A DNA stretch of 64,000 bases from Undaria pinnatifida (lineage: Eukaryota > Sar > Phaeophyceae > Laminariales > Alariaceae): assembly GCA_012845835.1 (NCBI GenBank), contig JABAKD010000024.1, positions 2,956,061 to 3,020,060 of the forward strand. The letters are read 5' to 3'. Made by a program: the position numbers and the translations under genes. The notes below the pieces were generated by a model that worked only from the letters and a program-made list of their open reading frames with translations, was not told the origin of the DNA and did no database searches. Below, one piece after another: positions 1 to 11,363 of this stretch (positions are counted from its first letter, which is position 1; every line of letters begins with the position of its first letter).

Positions 1-960
1 ACTAACTGCGCCCCGCGAACCAGGTGTATACTGCTGTACGTACTGCTGCACGGCTGATCTGATGTACGTACTGCTGCACTGCTGTTCTGCTGTGGTGTAC
101 GTACTGCTGCACGGCTGTTCTGATGTACGTACTACTGCACTGCTGTTCTGCTGTATGTAGTAAAGGTTTGGTCGGTGGGTGGGTGGAGGGTGCACTGCGT
201 CGTCTGTGGTGGGTGGGTGGGCCGTTCTGTACGTGGGAGTCTTTTTTTTGCTGTTTCTTGTTTCATAAGAACCAACCAACTAACTGCGCCCCGCGTACCA
301 GGTGTATACTGCTGTACGTACTGCTGCACGGCTGTTCTGATGTACGTACTGCTGAACTGCTGTTCTGCTGTATGTAGTAAAGGTTTGGTCGGTGGGTGGG
401 TGGAGGGTGCACTGCGTCGTCCGTGGTGGGTGGGTGGGCCGTTCTGTACGTGGGAGTCTTTTTTTTGCTGTTTCGTGTTTCATAAGAACCAACCAACTAA
501 CTGCGCCCCGCACGAGGTGTATACTGCTGTACGTACTGCTACACGGCTGTTCTGCTGTGGTGTACGTACTGCTGCACTGCTGTTCTGATGTGCTGTACGT
601 ACTGCTGCACTGCTGTTCTGCTGTATGTAGTAAAGGTTTGGTCGGTGGGTGGGCGGAGGGAGCACTGCGTCGTCCGTGGTGGGTGGGTGGGCCGTTCTGT
701 ACGTGGGAGTCTTTTTTTTGCTGTTTCGTGTTTCATAAGAACCAACCAACTAATTGCGCCCCTCGTACCAGGTGTATACTGCTGTACGTACTGCTGCACG
801 GCTGTTCTGATGTACGTACTGCTGCACTGCTGTTCTGCTGTATGTAGTAAAGGTTTGGTCGGTGGGTGGGTGGAGGGTGCACTGCGTCGTCCGTGGTGGG
901 TGGGTGGGCCGTTCTGTACGTGGGAGTCTTTTTGCGTCCTGTGGGAGATGAACCCTTTTT
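1..960. repeat. Complex tandem repeat, about four units of 217-278 bp
   Basis: The landmark AACCAACCAACTAA recurs at about 270, 487 and 740, and its tail lies at position 1, so the spacing is uneven (217-278 bp). Each unit carries a CTGCTGTACGTACTGCTG-like block, a TGGTCGGTGGGTGGG block and a T-run. Open frames in both directions are by-products of the repeat and none looks like a gene. Confidence 0.85.
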
Positions 961-1244
961 TTTGTTTCTGCAATACTGGCCTCCCACTGGTGCTTGGGAG
1001 TACCACCGTCCCCACTGCTGCACTCCTCTGTCCTTTACTACCGTACGTACTACTGCTGCCGTGTTATCATTTTTGTTTAGCAAAACTTACATACAGAGGA
1101 TGATACCTTTACTACCGTACGTACGGCGGCATTGTCGTACTGCCCTGTTATTATTTTGTTCTTTTAGTACTTGATACAGAGGATACAGCACCAATTTATT
1201 TTTGTCCGCCATACCGGCCGGCAACTGGCATATTTCGGGAGTAC

Positions 1245-1249
1245 CACTA

Positions 1250-1329
<80 letters not shown>

Positions 1330-1367
1330 AATAATACTAATACTAATAATAATAATACTAATAATAC

Positions 1368-1398
<31 letters not shown>

Positions 1399-1417
1399 AA
1401 TAATGATAATAATAACG

Positions 1418-1499
<82 letters not shown>

Positions 1500-1548
1500 C
1501 AATAATAATAACAACAATAATAATAAAAATAAAAATAATAAAAATAAA

Positions 1549-1603
<55 letters not shown>

Positions 1604-1667
1604 CTGATAATAATACTGATAATAATAATAATAATAATAACAACAACAACAACAACAACAACAACAA

Positions 1668-1736
<69 letters not shown>

Positions 1737-1752
1737 TAATAATGACAATAAC

Positions 1753-1840
<88 letters not shown>

Positions 1841-1847
1841 GTAATAA
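1245..1847. repeat. Long imperfect (AAT)n microsatellite
   Basis: About 600 bp of AAT/TAA triplets with scattered substitutions (AAC, AAA, GAT, ACT). It produces long poly-Asn, poly-Ile and, on the minus strand, poly-Leu and poly-Tyr frames that are not genes. It directly abuts the left end of the LTR-type element at 1848. Confidence 0.97.
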
Positions 1848-2926
1848 TGTGGGACGGTGATCCCTTTGCAGGTTTCTCTTTCTCTGAGGGAGGTGTGGAG
1901 ACACACCGAGGTGGGTTATGTGCGCAACCGCACGCTCGAGGGTCAACGATGAGGAAACGCCTTAGAGTTTGCCTCGAGGAGCCAGGATGCCAAATGATCT
2001 TGAAGGATTATAGTGATAAGGACGCGGTACAATCTAGAGAATAGGGACCGGTATCCACATCACCCCCCCTTTTTCAGGCGTGCAAACGTGCGCGTCTTAT
2101 AAGAGGTGTCAACTTGGGATGACAGGATCCTAGGATTTCCTAAGCAACCCGACCGAAGAGAGCGGGTAAGATTTATTTGAAAAAACCCCGCACGTTTGTA
2201 CCGCTTGCCATATGGCATACGGGACAGACCCCCCTGGCCCCGGGGATGGTCGCAGGGACCCTAACAGTCTTCCCCCACGTCAGGAGGGATGTGGCCTTCC
2301 CTCACGTCCTGAAGAAGGCAGTCATGATCAAGACCTGCAAGAGGAAGAAGTGGAAGAACTTTCTTCCACTTGTTCCTCTTGCAGGTCTTGATCATGACTG
2401 CCTTCCTCAGCTTCCACTCTTTCTTCCTCTTGCAGGTCTTGATCATGACTGCCTTCCTCAGCTTCCACTTCTTCTTCCTCTTGCAGGTCTTGATCATGAC
2501 CGCCTTCTTCAGGACGTAAGGGACGGCCGCCTCCCTCCTGACGTGGGGGAAGACTGTTGGGGTCCCTGCGACCACCCCCCGGGTTAGGGGGGTCTGTCCC
2601 GTCTGCCATATGGCAAGCGAGACAAACGTGCGGGTTTTTTTCAAATAAAACCTCCCCGCTCTCTTCGGTCGGGTTGCTTAGCTCCCACCGAGCTTCACTG
2701 CCTCGACGCCAATTGTGGGACGGTGGTCCCTTCGCAGGTTTCTCTTTCTCAGATGGAGGTGTGGAAACACACCGAGGTGAGTTATGTGCGCAACCGCACG
2801 CTCGAGGGTCAACGACGAGGAAACACCTCAGAGTCTGCCTCGAGGAGCCAGGATGCCAGGATGATCGTGAAGTATTATAGTGATAAGGAGGTGGTACAAT
2901 CTAGGGAATAGGGACTGGTATCCACA
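1848..2926. mobile_element. Small LTR-type element (TRIM-like), direct repeats 1848-2059 and 2714-2926
   Basis: Two direct repeats of 212 and 213 bp both begin TGTGGGACGGTG and end GGTATCCACA, the TG...CA form expected of LTRs with short terminal inversions. They are closely similar, with scattered substitutions. The interior is only about 650 bp, has no gag or pol frame, and most of it is a nested foldback (2140-2681). No clear target-site duplication or primer-binding site was found. A terminal-repeat retrotransposon in miniature fits best; two copies of another short repeat is the alternative. Confidence 0.6.
2140..2681. mobile_element. Foldback (long inverted repeat) element nested in the TRIM-like element
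   Basis: CTAAGCAACCCGACCGAAGA at 2140 is mirrored by its reverse complement ending at 2681, and similarity continues inward for about 220 bp per arm (2140-2370 and 2460-2681). The centre has three tandem copies of a block containing TCTTGATCATGACTGCCTTC. Open frames on both strands reflect the palindrome. No target-site duplication was recognised. Confidence 0.8.
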
Positions 2927-3044
2927 CTCGAACGGATTTTAAATAATCGATCGCAATCGAGCCAGCAAACAGTCACCTCCAGCAGGCGTAGGACTTTTCT
3001 TTCTGATTACAGGTCAAGTTGTATGTACACCAGGGGTTCCTCTA

Positions 3045-3195
3045 TAGTGCCTGTATGTGCACTATAGAGGTAAAAAACCGGCACTATTCATCGCAGCAAC
3101 CGGTGCTACTCCACATACTGCCACTACTGGTTGTTGCCTTTTGTGCCAGCCAATTTCACAGGCACTACAGCTTGTAGCGGGCAGCCGCCACTATT
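3045..3195. mobile_element. MITE family A, copy 1
   Basis: This shares the motifs CTCTATAGTGCC, CCGGCACTA and GTGCCAGCC...CACAGGCACT with copies at about 28696-28830 and 45449-45593. It is a short dispersed element with no coding capacity. Copy 1 is diverged and partly rearranged. Confidence 0.5.
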
Positions 3196-3677
3196 CAACC
3201 CGCGCCGTAGAGGGACCACGGCTCTGGTATACAATTAGTATTGTACTCCTGACACTGTTGTTGCGGGGCGTCATGGACCCGATGAATACATGGTGCGTTT
3301 GGGTGTTGCTGACTGGGCGCGCTTGGGTCACACCCATAACACTACTCCGACGGGAAATTTACTCATGTTATTGTATGAAAATGCGAGGATCGGGCGGCGC
3401 CGCCTTCGGCGGCCCCACCCTCATGATTGTTTTTAAAGATACTGTGAGGAAGAGGAGAGTAAAGGTGAATAGTAATGACTCCTACCAAGAGGTTGATGTG
3501 CAATTTGTGTTGGAGAAGATGATATTTTGGAAGCGAACTATGTCGGCGATTAGCCGACGAAGCGGGCAAACCTCGGAAGGGCGGCATGCCGGCAGGAGAC
3601 GGAGTCGTCTCTGAAAGTTAAAAAAACATGTACTAAAGGTCAATCATAAAGAAAACCAAAACTTTTTCTTCAAGCGC

Positions 3678-5500
3678 AAAAACTTTTGCTGCAAGCTGCA
3701 GTACCCGTAAGAAGGAAGTGTCGCTAGGCAACTCCTGTTGAAGACAAAAAAGAAGGTGTCGCTAGGCGACGGAGTGGACTTCGACCCGAATTCACATGTC
3801 TACGGGAAAGAGACGGAGCGAGTTGGACGGTGGCCCGCGATACTAAGGATCAACCTAATACATGGAAGAAGGTGCCGCTGGGCGACGGGGTGTTGTCTAC
3901 CGCAACCGAGACTCGTACGGAACAGCGGAAGGCACTCAGAAGTTGCAACCGGTTTCATATGCAGTACATAACCATAAGTAGAAGCTGGCGCTAGGCAACT
4001 CTTGTCGACTGCGAAATTGAAGAACCACCCAACACTCTGAAGAAGAAGCTGCCGCTAGTCGATGGGTATACCGCAAAAATGCCAAATTAGAAAAGCACAC
4101 AATACTTGAAAGGAGAAGCTGCCGCGAGTCGACGGGTACTTGTACCGTAACTGAGACTCGTACGGTACAGGAGTACAATGAAGAAAACTTTTGCTGCAAG
4201 CTGCAGTACCCGTAAGAAGGAGGTGTCTCTAGGCAACTCCTGTTGACTGAAAAAAAAGAAGGTGTCGCTAGGCGACGGGTTGGACTTCGACCCGAACTCG
4301 GTGAGACAAAGAGTACGACACGAACCCGGTAAGACAAAAATGCAGGCACGTGTCTACGGGAAAGAGACGGTACGGAGCGACTTGGACGGTCGCCCGCGAT
4401 ACTAAGGATCAACCTAATACATGGAAGAAGGTGCCGCTAGGCGACGGGGTGTAGTCTACCGCAACCGAGACTTGTACGGAACAGCGGAAGGCACTCAAAA
4501 GTTGCAACCGGTTTCATATGCAGTTCATAACCATAGGTAGAAGCTGGCGCTAGGCAACTCTTGTCGACTGCGAAATTGAAGAACCACCCAACACTCTGAA
4601 GAAGAAGCTGCCGCTAGTCGATGGGTATACCGCAAAAAAGCCGAATTAGAAAAGCACACAATACTCGGAAGGAGAAGCTGCCGCGAGTCGACGGGTACTT
4701 ATTATACCGCAACTGAGACTCATACGGTACAGGAGTACGGCGAAGAAATTTTTTGCTGCAAGCTGCAGTACCCGTAAGAAGGAGGTGTCGCTTGGCAACT
4801 CCTGTTGACTGGAAAAAAAGAAGGTGTCGATAGGCGACGGGGTGCACTTCGACTCGAACTCGGTAAGACAAAGAGCACGACACGAACTCGGTAAGACAAA
4901 AATGCAGGCACATGTCTACGGGAAAGAGACGGAGAGACTTGGACGGTCGCCCGTGACACCAAAAATCAACCTAATACATGAAAGAAGATGCCGCTAGGCG
5001 ACGGGGTATAGTCTACCGCAACCGAGACTTGTACGGAACAGCAGAAGGCACTCAGAAGTTGCAACCGGTTTCACATGCAGTACATAACCTTAAATAGAAG
5101 CTGGCGCTAGGCAACTCTTGTCGGCTGCGAAATTGAAGAACCACCCAACACTCTGAAGAAGAAGCTGCCGCTAGTCGACGGGTATACCGCAAAAATGCCA
5201 ATTAGAAAAGCACACAATACTCGGAAGGAGAAGCTGCTGCCGCGAGTCGACGGGTACTTATACCGCAACTGAGACTCATACGGTACAGGAGTACGGTGAA
5301 GAAAAAAATTGCTGCAAGATGCAGTACCCGTAAGAAGGAGGTGTCTCTAGGCAACTCCTGTTGACTGAAAAAAAAGGTGTCGCTAGGCGACGGGGTGGAC
5401 TTCGAACCGAACTCGGTAAGACAAAGAGTACAACACGAACTCGGTGAGACAAAAATGCAGGCACACGTCTACGGGAAAGAGACAATACGGAGCGAGTTGG
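3678..5500. repeat. Satellite, about 3.3 units of 507-562 bp
   Basis: TTTTGCTGCAAGCTGCAGTA recurs at about 3680, 4187 and 4749, with a variant at 5305. Whole units stay collinear. Internal sub-repeats such as GAAGCTGCCGCTAGTCGA and GGTGTCGCTAGGCGACGG show the monomer itself grew from shorter repeats. Minus-strand frames of 80-168 codons recur with the period and are artefacts. Confidence 0.88.
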
Positions 5501-5944
5501 ACGGCCGCACCCCACCATCACAGCAGTAGTACAACAGCAGCACAACAGCAGTGGAGCAGCACGTACCGACCAATCCATAACGGCAGCATACAGTAGCAAT
5601 ACGGCAGTGCAGCGGTACACCTGTGGTCCTGCACAGTGGTACGCCAGGAGCTGGGTGAGGTTTGCACTTTTTTTACGATTCTCTACCTTTCGGGGAAGAT
5701 CGCGGGCCGTCACCGGGAGAGGTTTTTCATGCCCCGCGCTCGCGGAGCTGGGACTCGTCGGCGGATGCGTCGCCGCGGACACCGAGGGCTTGTGTGTGGG
5801 GCGGGCGTGGCACAGGCGTGCGGTCGCCAGGGGCCAGGTGGCGAGCGGTAGAGCGGAGAGTTGTAAGTGTACCGGTTTCAGAGTACGCGTAATTCAGCCG
5901 CTTGCACCTCAGCGTTGAGAGGTAATCTTCTAATCGTACAAGGG

Positions 5945-6240
5945 CTCCGCTCCGCGGGCGGCTTACGCCGCCCGCTACGCTCACGCAAGGCAAGGAAGAA
6001 TGCAACTAAAAACACATGTAAAGGGGGCGGAAAGAAGAGGCCCATGATTTGGTGCGGACAGCGATTTGATAATGCCAAGAGCTGCTTGTGCAGAGCAAAT
6101 TGCCCTGTTGTGCTCAGCTGTGCTGTGTACTTTTGTTACCGGTGTCACGTTCTGGTCGGCACTACGGGGGTAATTTGCGTGGGGAGAAAACAGGGGGCCG
6201 TGAAAGATCAAATACATGTAGAAAAAGAAAAAAAAAGAAA
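5945..6240. repeat. Dispersed repeat D, copy 1 (second copy near 33838-34090)
   Basis: A segment containing GATTTGGTGC and the CTGTGCTGTGTAC region is collinear with 33838-34090 in the same orientation. Both start after a CGCTCCGCGGG / CGCCCGC palindrome-like block. No coding sequence is supported. Confidence 0.6.
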
Positions 6241-6955
6241 AGTAGTACCCAACAACACGTATATTATACCCGGTACTGCTCTATGTTCGAAAGAAAGCAC
6301 ACAGCGCAGCACGACACAGCACCGCAGCGAAGGACACGGCACCGCACCGCACGGCTCCGCACGGTGCTACGCTGCGCTGCTGGGCTATATATATATAGCC
6401 GGACTGATCTGAGCTGGGCGTGCATTGTGATCCAACAGCGTGGTACCTGATGGTATGTACAAACCTGGTGTAGTAGTACCGGTATATACTATAAGCCTCA
6501 AGGTCTTCTCGTTGGTTCGAATCCCGGTGTCATCGGGGAAAAAATATGATCCTCATAACAAAAATAATAGATATCAATGTGACTTTGTGGTGTTCTAGTA
6601 GATAGGCTGTCCGCTTATAAGCCTGGTTTTCGTTGGTTGAATCCAGGGGTCATATGAAGAAAAATTATATCATAAAAAAGTTGATACATATTTTATAAAA
6701 AATATTTCAAGGACGTCAGCCGTGAGTTCGACGAATTTCAGGTCAATACTCATCTTTGCAAGATATTTGTAAAAAAATAGTACTGGTAGATACACCACTG
6801 CTGCTGTGACATATTGTGGTCTAGTACATGGACTGCCCGCATATAATCCTGGTGGCCTTCGCTGGTTCGAACCCGGGTGTCATCGAAAAAAAATGGTCCT
6901 CATGAAAAATTGATATTTATTTGTCAAGAAAAAAAAAGATAGCAATGTGACTTTG

Positions 6956-7248
6956 CCACCAGGCGTTTAATTGCACGTACGTGCAAGGTTTTTTAGAATT
7001 GCACGTAAACTCAGTACAACCCCTGCCGACCTCGAGAGCAGACCGAGAGCCCCCCAAAGGATTGGGTTAGGGTTAGGGTTAGGGTTGGGGTTAGGGTCGG
7101 GTCTGGGGTCGGGTTGGTCTGGGCAGCGCAACCGTCATTTTGTGCGGACCTGCACATAGGGAGCCGGCATACATAAATCGCTACCAGGTATTGAATTTAC
7201 GTGCAAATCTAAAAAACCTTGCACGTACGTGAAATTTCACGGGAGCCC
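6956..7248. mobile_element. TIR element with 10-bp target duplication carrying telomere-like repeats (MULE-like MITE)
   Basis: TGTGACTTTG flanks the element on both sides (6946-6955 and 7249-7258). Inside the ends, TTGCACGTACGTGCAAGG (left) and its inverse around 7200-7235 form inverted repeats of about 45 bp. A 9-10 bp duplication with long TIRs is the signature of Mutator-like elements. There is no transposase, so it would be non-autonomous. It interrupts a unit of the tRNA-like array. Confidence 0.65.
7063..7115 (+). repeat. Interstitial telomere-like repeat (TTAGGG variants)
   Basis: Consecutive GGGTTA units followed by degenerate GGGTC/GGGGTC units. TTAGGG is the telomere repeat reported for brown algae. 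The tract lies inside a TIR element, so it looks carried or captured and is not a chromosome-end relic of this locus. Confidence 0.8.
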
Positions 7249-7897
7249 TGTGACTTTGTGGTCTAGTAGATAGACTGTCCGATTATAAGCCTGGTTTTCG
7301 TTGGTTGAATCCAGGTGTCATCGGGGAAAAAAATTATCCTCTTAGAAAAATCGATATATATATTTTATATAAAAATTGAAAAACGTCAGCTGTGAGTACG
7401 ACCGATTGAATGGTTGAAACTCAACTTTGCAAGCTGCGTGATACATATATGTTTCGCTAGGAAATATACAGTAGTAGTTGCACATTGAAAAATAGTACTG
7501 GTAGATACCACTGCGGCTGTGACATTGTGGTCGAGTAGATAGACTGTCCGTTTATATTCCTGGCCTTCGCTGGTTCGAATCCGGGTGTCATCGGGAAAAA
7601 AAAATGATCCTCATGAAAAATCGATACTTGGTTTTTATTTATCAATTTTATTGGTAAAAATAAAATAGATATCACTGTGACGTTGTGGTTCTACTAGATA
7701 GACCGCTTATAAGCTTGGTCTTCGGTGGTTCGAATCTGGGTGTCATCGGAAAAAAAAGTGATCCCCACACAAAAATCGATACTTGTATATATTTGTAAAA
7801 ATAAAAGAGATATCAACGTGACGTTGTGGTCTATAGTAGATAGACTGTCCGCTTATAAGCTTCGTCTTCGGTGGTTCGAATCTGGGTGTCACCGGAC

Positions 7898-8047
7898 AAA
7901 AAAATTATCCCCATAAAAAAATCGATACATATTTGTAACAATAGATCAGGTGGAGCAAGAAATCAAAGAAAGAAAAAAATTATCCCCATAAAAAAATCGA
8001 TACATATTTGTAACAATAGATCAGGTGGAGCAAGAAATCAAAGAAAG
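7898..8047. repeat. Two tandem copies of a 75-bp unit
   Basis: AATTATCCCCATAAAAAAAT through GGAGCAAGAAATCAAAGAAA is repeated almost identically with a 75-bp period, directly following the tRNA-like array. Confidence 0.85.
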
Positions 8048-8049
8048 GC

Positions 8050-10309
8050 TGGACCGTTCCGCAAGTAATAAGCTGGACCGTCCGACCTCGGAGATGCCAG
8101 GGAAGCACCAACCGAGCGCTTTCAGCACAAAGATATTCGTAAGTAAGTCTATTTTAATACCGAGCGTTCGACGAATTTCGGGTCAATATTCAAATTTAAA
8201 ATCGGGAATTTCACCGAGCCAGCATCATGGATGGGCAGATCGCAAAGCATCTGTGTTGGAGTGCCCACAAAACCGACAATGAGATTCCAGCCAATAACGT
8301 CAATTATTATTGAAACCGGGATTTTGCAAAAACTAGCCCTTCACAATCGCTTTGGGACATGCAGCAGTCTGCGCTCGTTCACTGGCGCCGTGCTCCCCAC
8401 TGAAGCCTCCCAATGACACATCACGCCCGGGCGAGCTCAACCAAGTCACGATATAGCCTGTTCTGTAGTTGGTTTGGCCTTTCTTTGTCGTGCTAGAGTT
8501 GGAAAAATTTGATGCACCGCGGCCAGGCAATTATATCCTTGCACAGCCGGTACGCAAGCTCCAGCAGTCGCGCCGCCAGTTTAGGCAATTTTCACGGGCA
8601 CTGTCGCGGTGGTAAACCTTAACGATATCGCCCAAGATTGAACGTGTGCTTGTGTACAGACAGGGAAGGTATACCAGGGTGGCGCACTTTTTGATTAACA
8701 TCATCGACGCCGCAATCGGCTTGAGACGTACCTGCAAAAACAAAGGAATGTGGACTAAAAATACACTGTGTTTTAGAGTTGAAGAGCTGGGACACGAAAA
8801 AGTTACGAGCGTTGATTTCTCTTGTTTCAACATTCGTACGTACGTGAGTACTGCTCACCATGGCTGCAGCTCCAAAACATAACTTGGCCACAGTATAGGA
8901 AATAACAAATCCAATGACCTGGAACCACATTTTCAAACTTTAGCGACTTTGTCGCGGTGGTTAGAGGTCACGAAAACTGCTGCCGTTTTGCCACACTGTA
9001 GTGAGAGCACCAAAGAGCCCATCGCAGGGTGGCGCACTTTCGGATAAGCTGTGAGGCTAGAGTTCGAGCACAATTGCGGGATATCGTACAAAAAAATAGA
9101 GCGATGGTGCTTCCAGGTTTCGATTTTTTGGCAGGAAAAGGGCCAAAAAACGATTTCATTTTTTGGGCACTGCAACACAGGTGAAAGCAAGTTCAGTATA
9201 AGAGACAGACGGCTCGAAGAGCCTTTTGGCAGCCTCCCCGTGTCTGTCCGGCAACGTGCTCGAGCGCACACGTCCTCATAAACGGCCGGCTACGACGGGC
9301 AGCGGATAGTGTCTTTGAGCAGGGTCCACAGAGTAGTGCTACTTGTACTGCTCAACGGCAAGCATCACAACATTGAACGTCTTGAGTCCTGCCCCAACAT
9401 ATCAGGTACCAACAAGGAGCAGGCTATATATCACCTGTGAGTTCGTCCGATTGAATGGTGGATACTCAACTGATGATTCGAGCGTTTTGCATCTCGTTGA
9501 ATTTCCGAATTCAGCAAAACGCGGCGGAATAAACACGAACGACTTTTTTAACGCAAAACATCAACTGGCTTGGTGCTTGCGACTGAGACATGCACTGCTA
9601 TCGATGCGCAAGGTTCAAGGCGGGATAAACACCGTGGTGATAATCCCTTGCGGCCGAAACGGCGGTTAGTCTCACATGAACGACGTGGTGGCCCTTCCAA
9701 GGCGATGCACTCCTCGACAGGACCTTGAAGTACGGCTCCACAGCTCGCACCAGGCTCGAAAGCATATCTCAGTTTACTTTTCAAAAATGTGAGGGGTGCG
9801 AGAGGAGAGATAGCCGACCAAGAGCAGAGGAGAGGGACTGCGGCCTCGCACGGGTCGCTACCTCTTCTATAGCCTCGATCCGGAGAGCTCAGCTAGACCA
9901 CAAAGCGAGCGTCGGTGCCTGTGGTGCCACTCAATGTGTCGCCCCCGTTCCGTTCATTTTTCAACGATTTTTGTCACAAGGTTTTCCAACTTGATCTTTC
10001 GGCGTTTTTATGAAGGGGAGATTCTAGCCGACCCGATTGTCCGGCCTTTGTGGCCTACGCACAGCAGCATAAGCTACCTAGGCAGATTATCTACCGTAAG
10101 CAGGGTAAGAGGGTTACTAGCCTTAGATAGCTGCTGTCACGGGGGCTGCGACAATCGATCACAGCGAGACCCGACATGTAAATCTTCCACTGCTGAAAAT
10201 TAGAGTGTCACTTTTTAGGATAAAAAACATTATCCGCAGCAGAAAGGGGGCCCAGAACACTCCGCCCTTGACAGGACCCAGGCCGAATTGGCTAGCTAGA
10301 GATCCGAAG
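8050..10309. other. Gene-poor spacer with no supported gene
   Basis: Frames here are short (at most about 110 codons) on both strands and show no recognisable domain. Fragments such as AGGGTGGCGCACTTT at about 8678 and 9026 are repeated, as are bits of TTCGTCCGATTGAATGG shared with the repeats near 7400. It is probably decayed repeat sequence. Confidence 0.5.
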
Positions 10310-10455
10310 CTGTTGACCACAACACCAGCACCAGCACCAGCACCAGCACCAGCAGTTAGTAGATACGGCGTCGAGAAGATTGCTGTTTTCCCGCAGCATC
10401 AGCGACAGCAGCAGCTGTCCCAGCGGTAGCAGCGGCAGCCAAGGGGCAGGCGCAG

Positions 10456-10486
<31 letters not shown>

Positions 10487-10720
10487 CAAGCCGCAGCAGC
10501 GGCAGCAGCAAGCTAGCAGCAGCAGTAGCAAGCTAGCAACAGCAGCAGCAACAGCAACAGCAGCAGCAGCTACGAGTAGCTAGCAGCAGCAGCAGCAGCA
10601 GCTAGCTGCCAGCACCACCACCAGCACCACCACCCACCACCACCACCACCAGCAACAGTAACAGCAGCAGCAGCAACAACAACACCAGCATCAGCAGCTG
10701 CAGTCAGCAGATACAGTGCC
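10310..10720. repeat. CAG/CAA/CCA trinucleotide-rich tract
   Basis: Runs of ACCAGC, CAGCAG, CACCAC and CAACAA triplets make poly-Gln, Ala, Ser, Leu and Cys shadow frames. It lies upstream of the EsV-1-7 gene and could be promoter or 5' untranslated sequence, but nothing proves this. Confidence 0.85.
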
Positions 10721-11013
10721 GGGCAGATTGCGGGGCGAAAGCGAAAGCAAGGGGTAGCAGTGGCGGGTGAGTTGAGTGGGCTATGGCCATGCCACCACGT
10801 GTGCCCAGGCGGAAACGGCAGCAGGAGCAACCGCAACAATTCGCGAGCGTTGACGCTTACTCCTTGGCGGCGAAGATGATTGTGACTAGGGCAACAACAA
10901 CAACAACAGCCACAACACCAACGGCAGCTACAACTGCTGGTCCTGCTGCTGCAACGTCGAAAGTGAAGGCTATGTCAAAACCGAGGTTCGTCAGCAGGGT
11001 ATGATATGGTCTA

Positions 11014-11056
11014 TGACACTGCCGCCCGCTGTCGAGGCGAAGGCTGCGTCCACAGC
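11014..11056 (+). pseudogene. Decayed copy of the start of EsV-1-7 exon 1
   Basis: CGCTGTCGAGGCGAAGGCTG at about 11029 mirrors CGCTGTCGAGGCAAGGGCTG at about 11168 in the exon, and the flanking GCCGCC/GGCCGC also match. In the corresponding frame it reads AARCRGEGC and then reaches a stop. It lies about 138 bp upstream of the real exon. Confidence 0.7.
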
Positions 11057-11149
11057 CCCTGATCTCCCCCGCCCCCTCGCCCCCCTCACCCCCCACCCCG
11101 TCCCCTATCCCCCACCCCCCACCCCCGAAAACGGTTTATTAAACAACAG

Positions 11150-11363
11150 ATGCCGGAAAGTGGCCGCTCGCTGTCGAGGCAAGGGCTGCGACCGCCGCCC
11201 CTGGTTTGCCCCTCCAGCCTCTAAGGTGCCCAGGGCCTGCAGGGAGCACCGGGAGGAAGGGGAGGTCAATGTTTACGCCCGCGAGTGCGAGGCGGACGGG
11301 TGCCGGACGAGGCCTCATTTTGGAGGGGAGGGGGGAAGCGCGAGATTCTGCTTCGCGCACAAG
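11150..11363 (+). CDS. EsV-1-7 gene, first recognised coding exon (motifs 1 and 2)
   Basis: The acceptor is AACAACAG after a long C-rich pyrimidine tract, and the donor is AAG|GTGACG. The exon enters one base before a codon boundary and leaves in phase 0. It carries CRGKGC...CREH and CEADGC...CFAH. The upstream exon or start codon is not identified. Confidence 0.8.

Larger units (their letters stand above)
6489..7900 (+). repeat. Array of tRNA-like units with pol III A and B boxes (possible tRNA-derived SINE array)
   Basis: Seven related units lie near 6489 (partial), 6579, 6806, 7250, 7518, 7676 and 7818. Better units hold TGGTCTAGTAGATAGA, which fits a tRNA A box, and GGTTCGAATCC, which fits a B box and T-loop. 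In the unit at about 7519 the ends GTGACAT and GTGTCAT can form a 7-bp acceptor stem with two wobble pairs, and the T stem also pairs. The anticodon arm is poor, so no amino acid is assigned. Units are joined by an A-rich linker with AAAATCGATA. Confidence 0.65.

Noticed and set aside
1164..1946. Long minus-strand poly-Leu and plus-strand poly-Asn/Ile frames
   Set aside because: They are translations of the AAT microsatellite and have no other content.
2177..2644. Matching frames on both strands with AGLDHD / KKAVMIKTCKR repeats
   Set aside because: They come from the arms of the foldback element and are not conserved proteins.
10783..11004. First exon of the EsV-1-7 gene
   Set aside because: The frame starts with ATG and has a GTATGA donor at its end, but the phase does not fit the next exon. 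It is mentioned as a possibility only.
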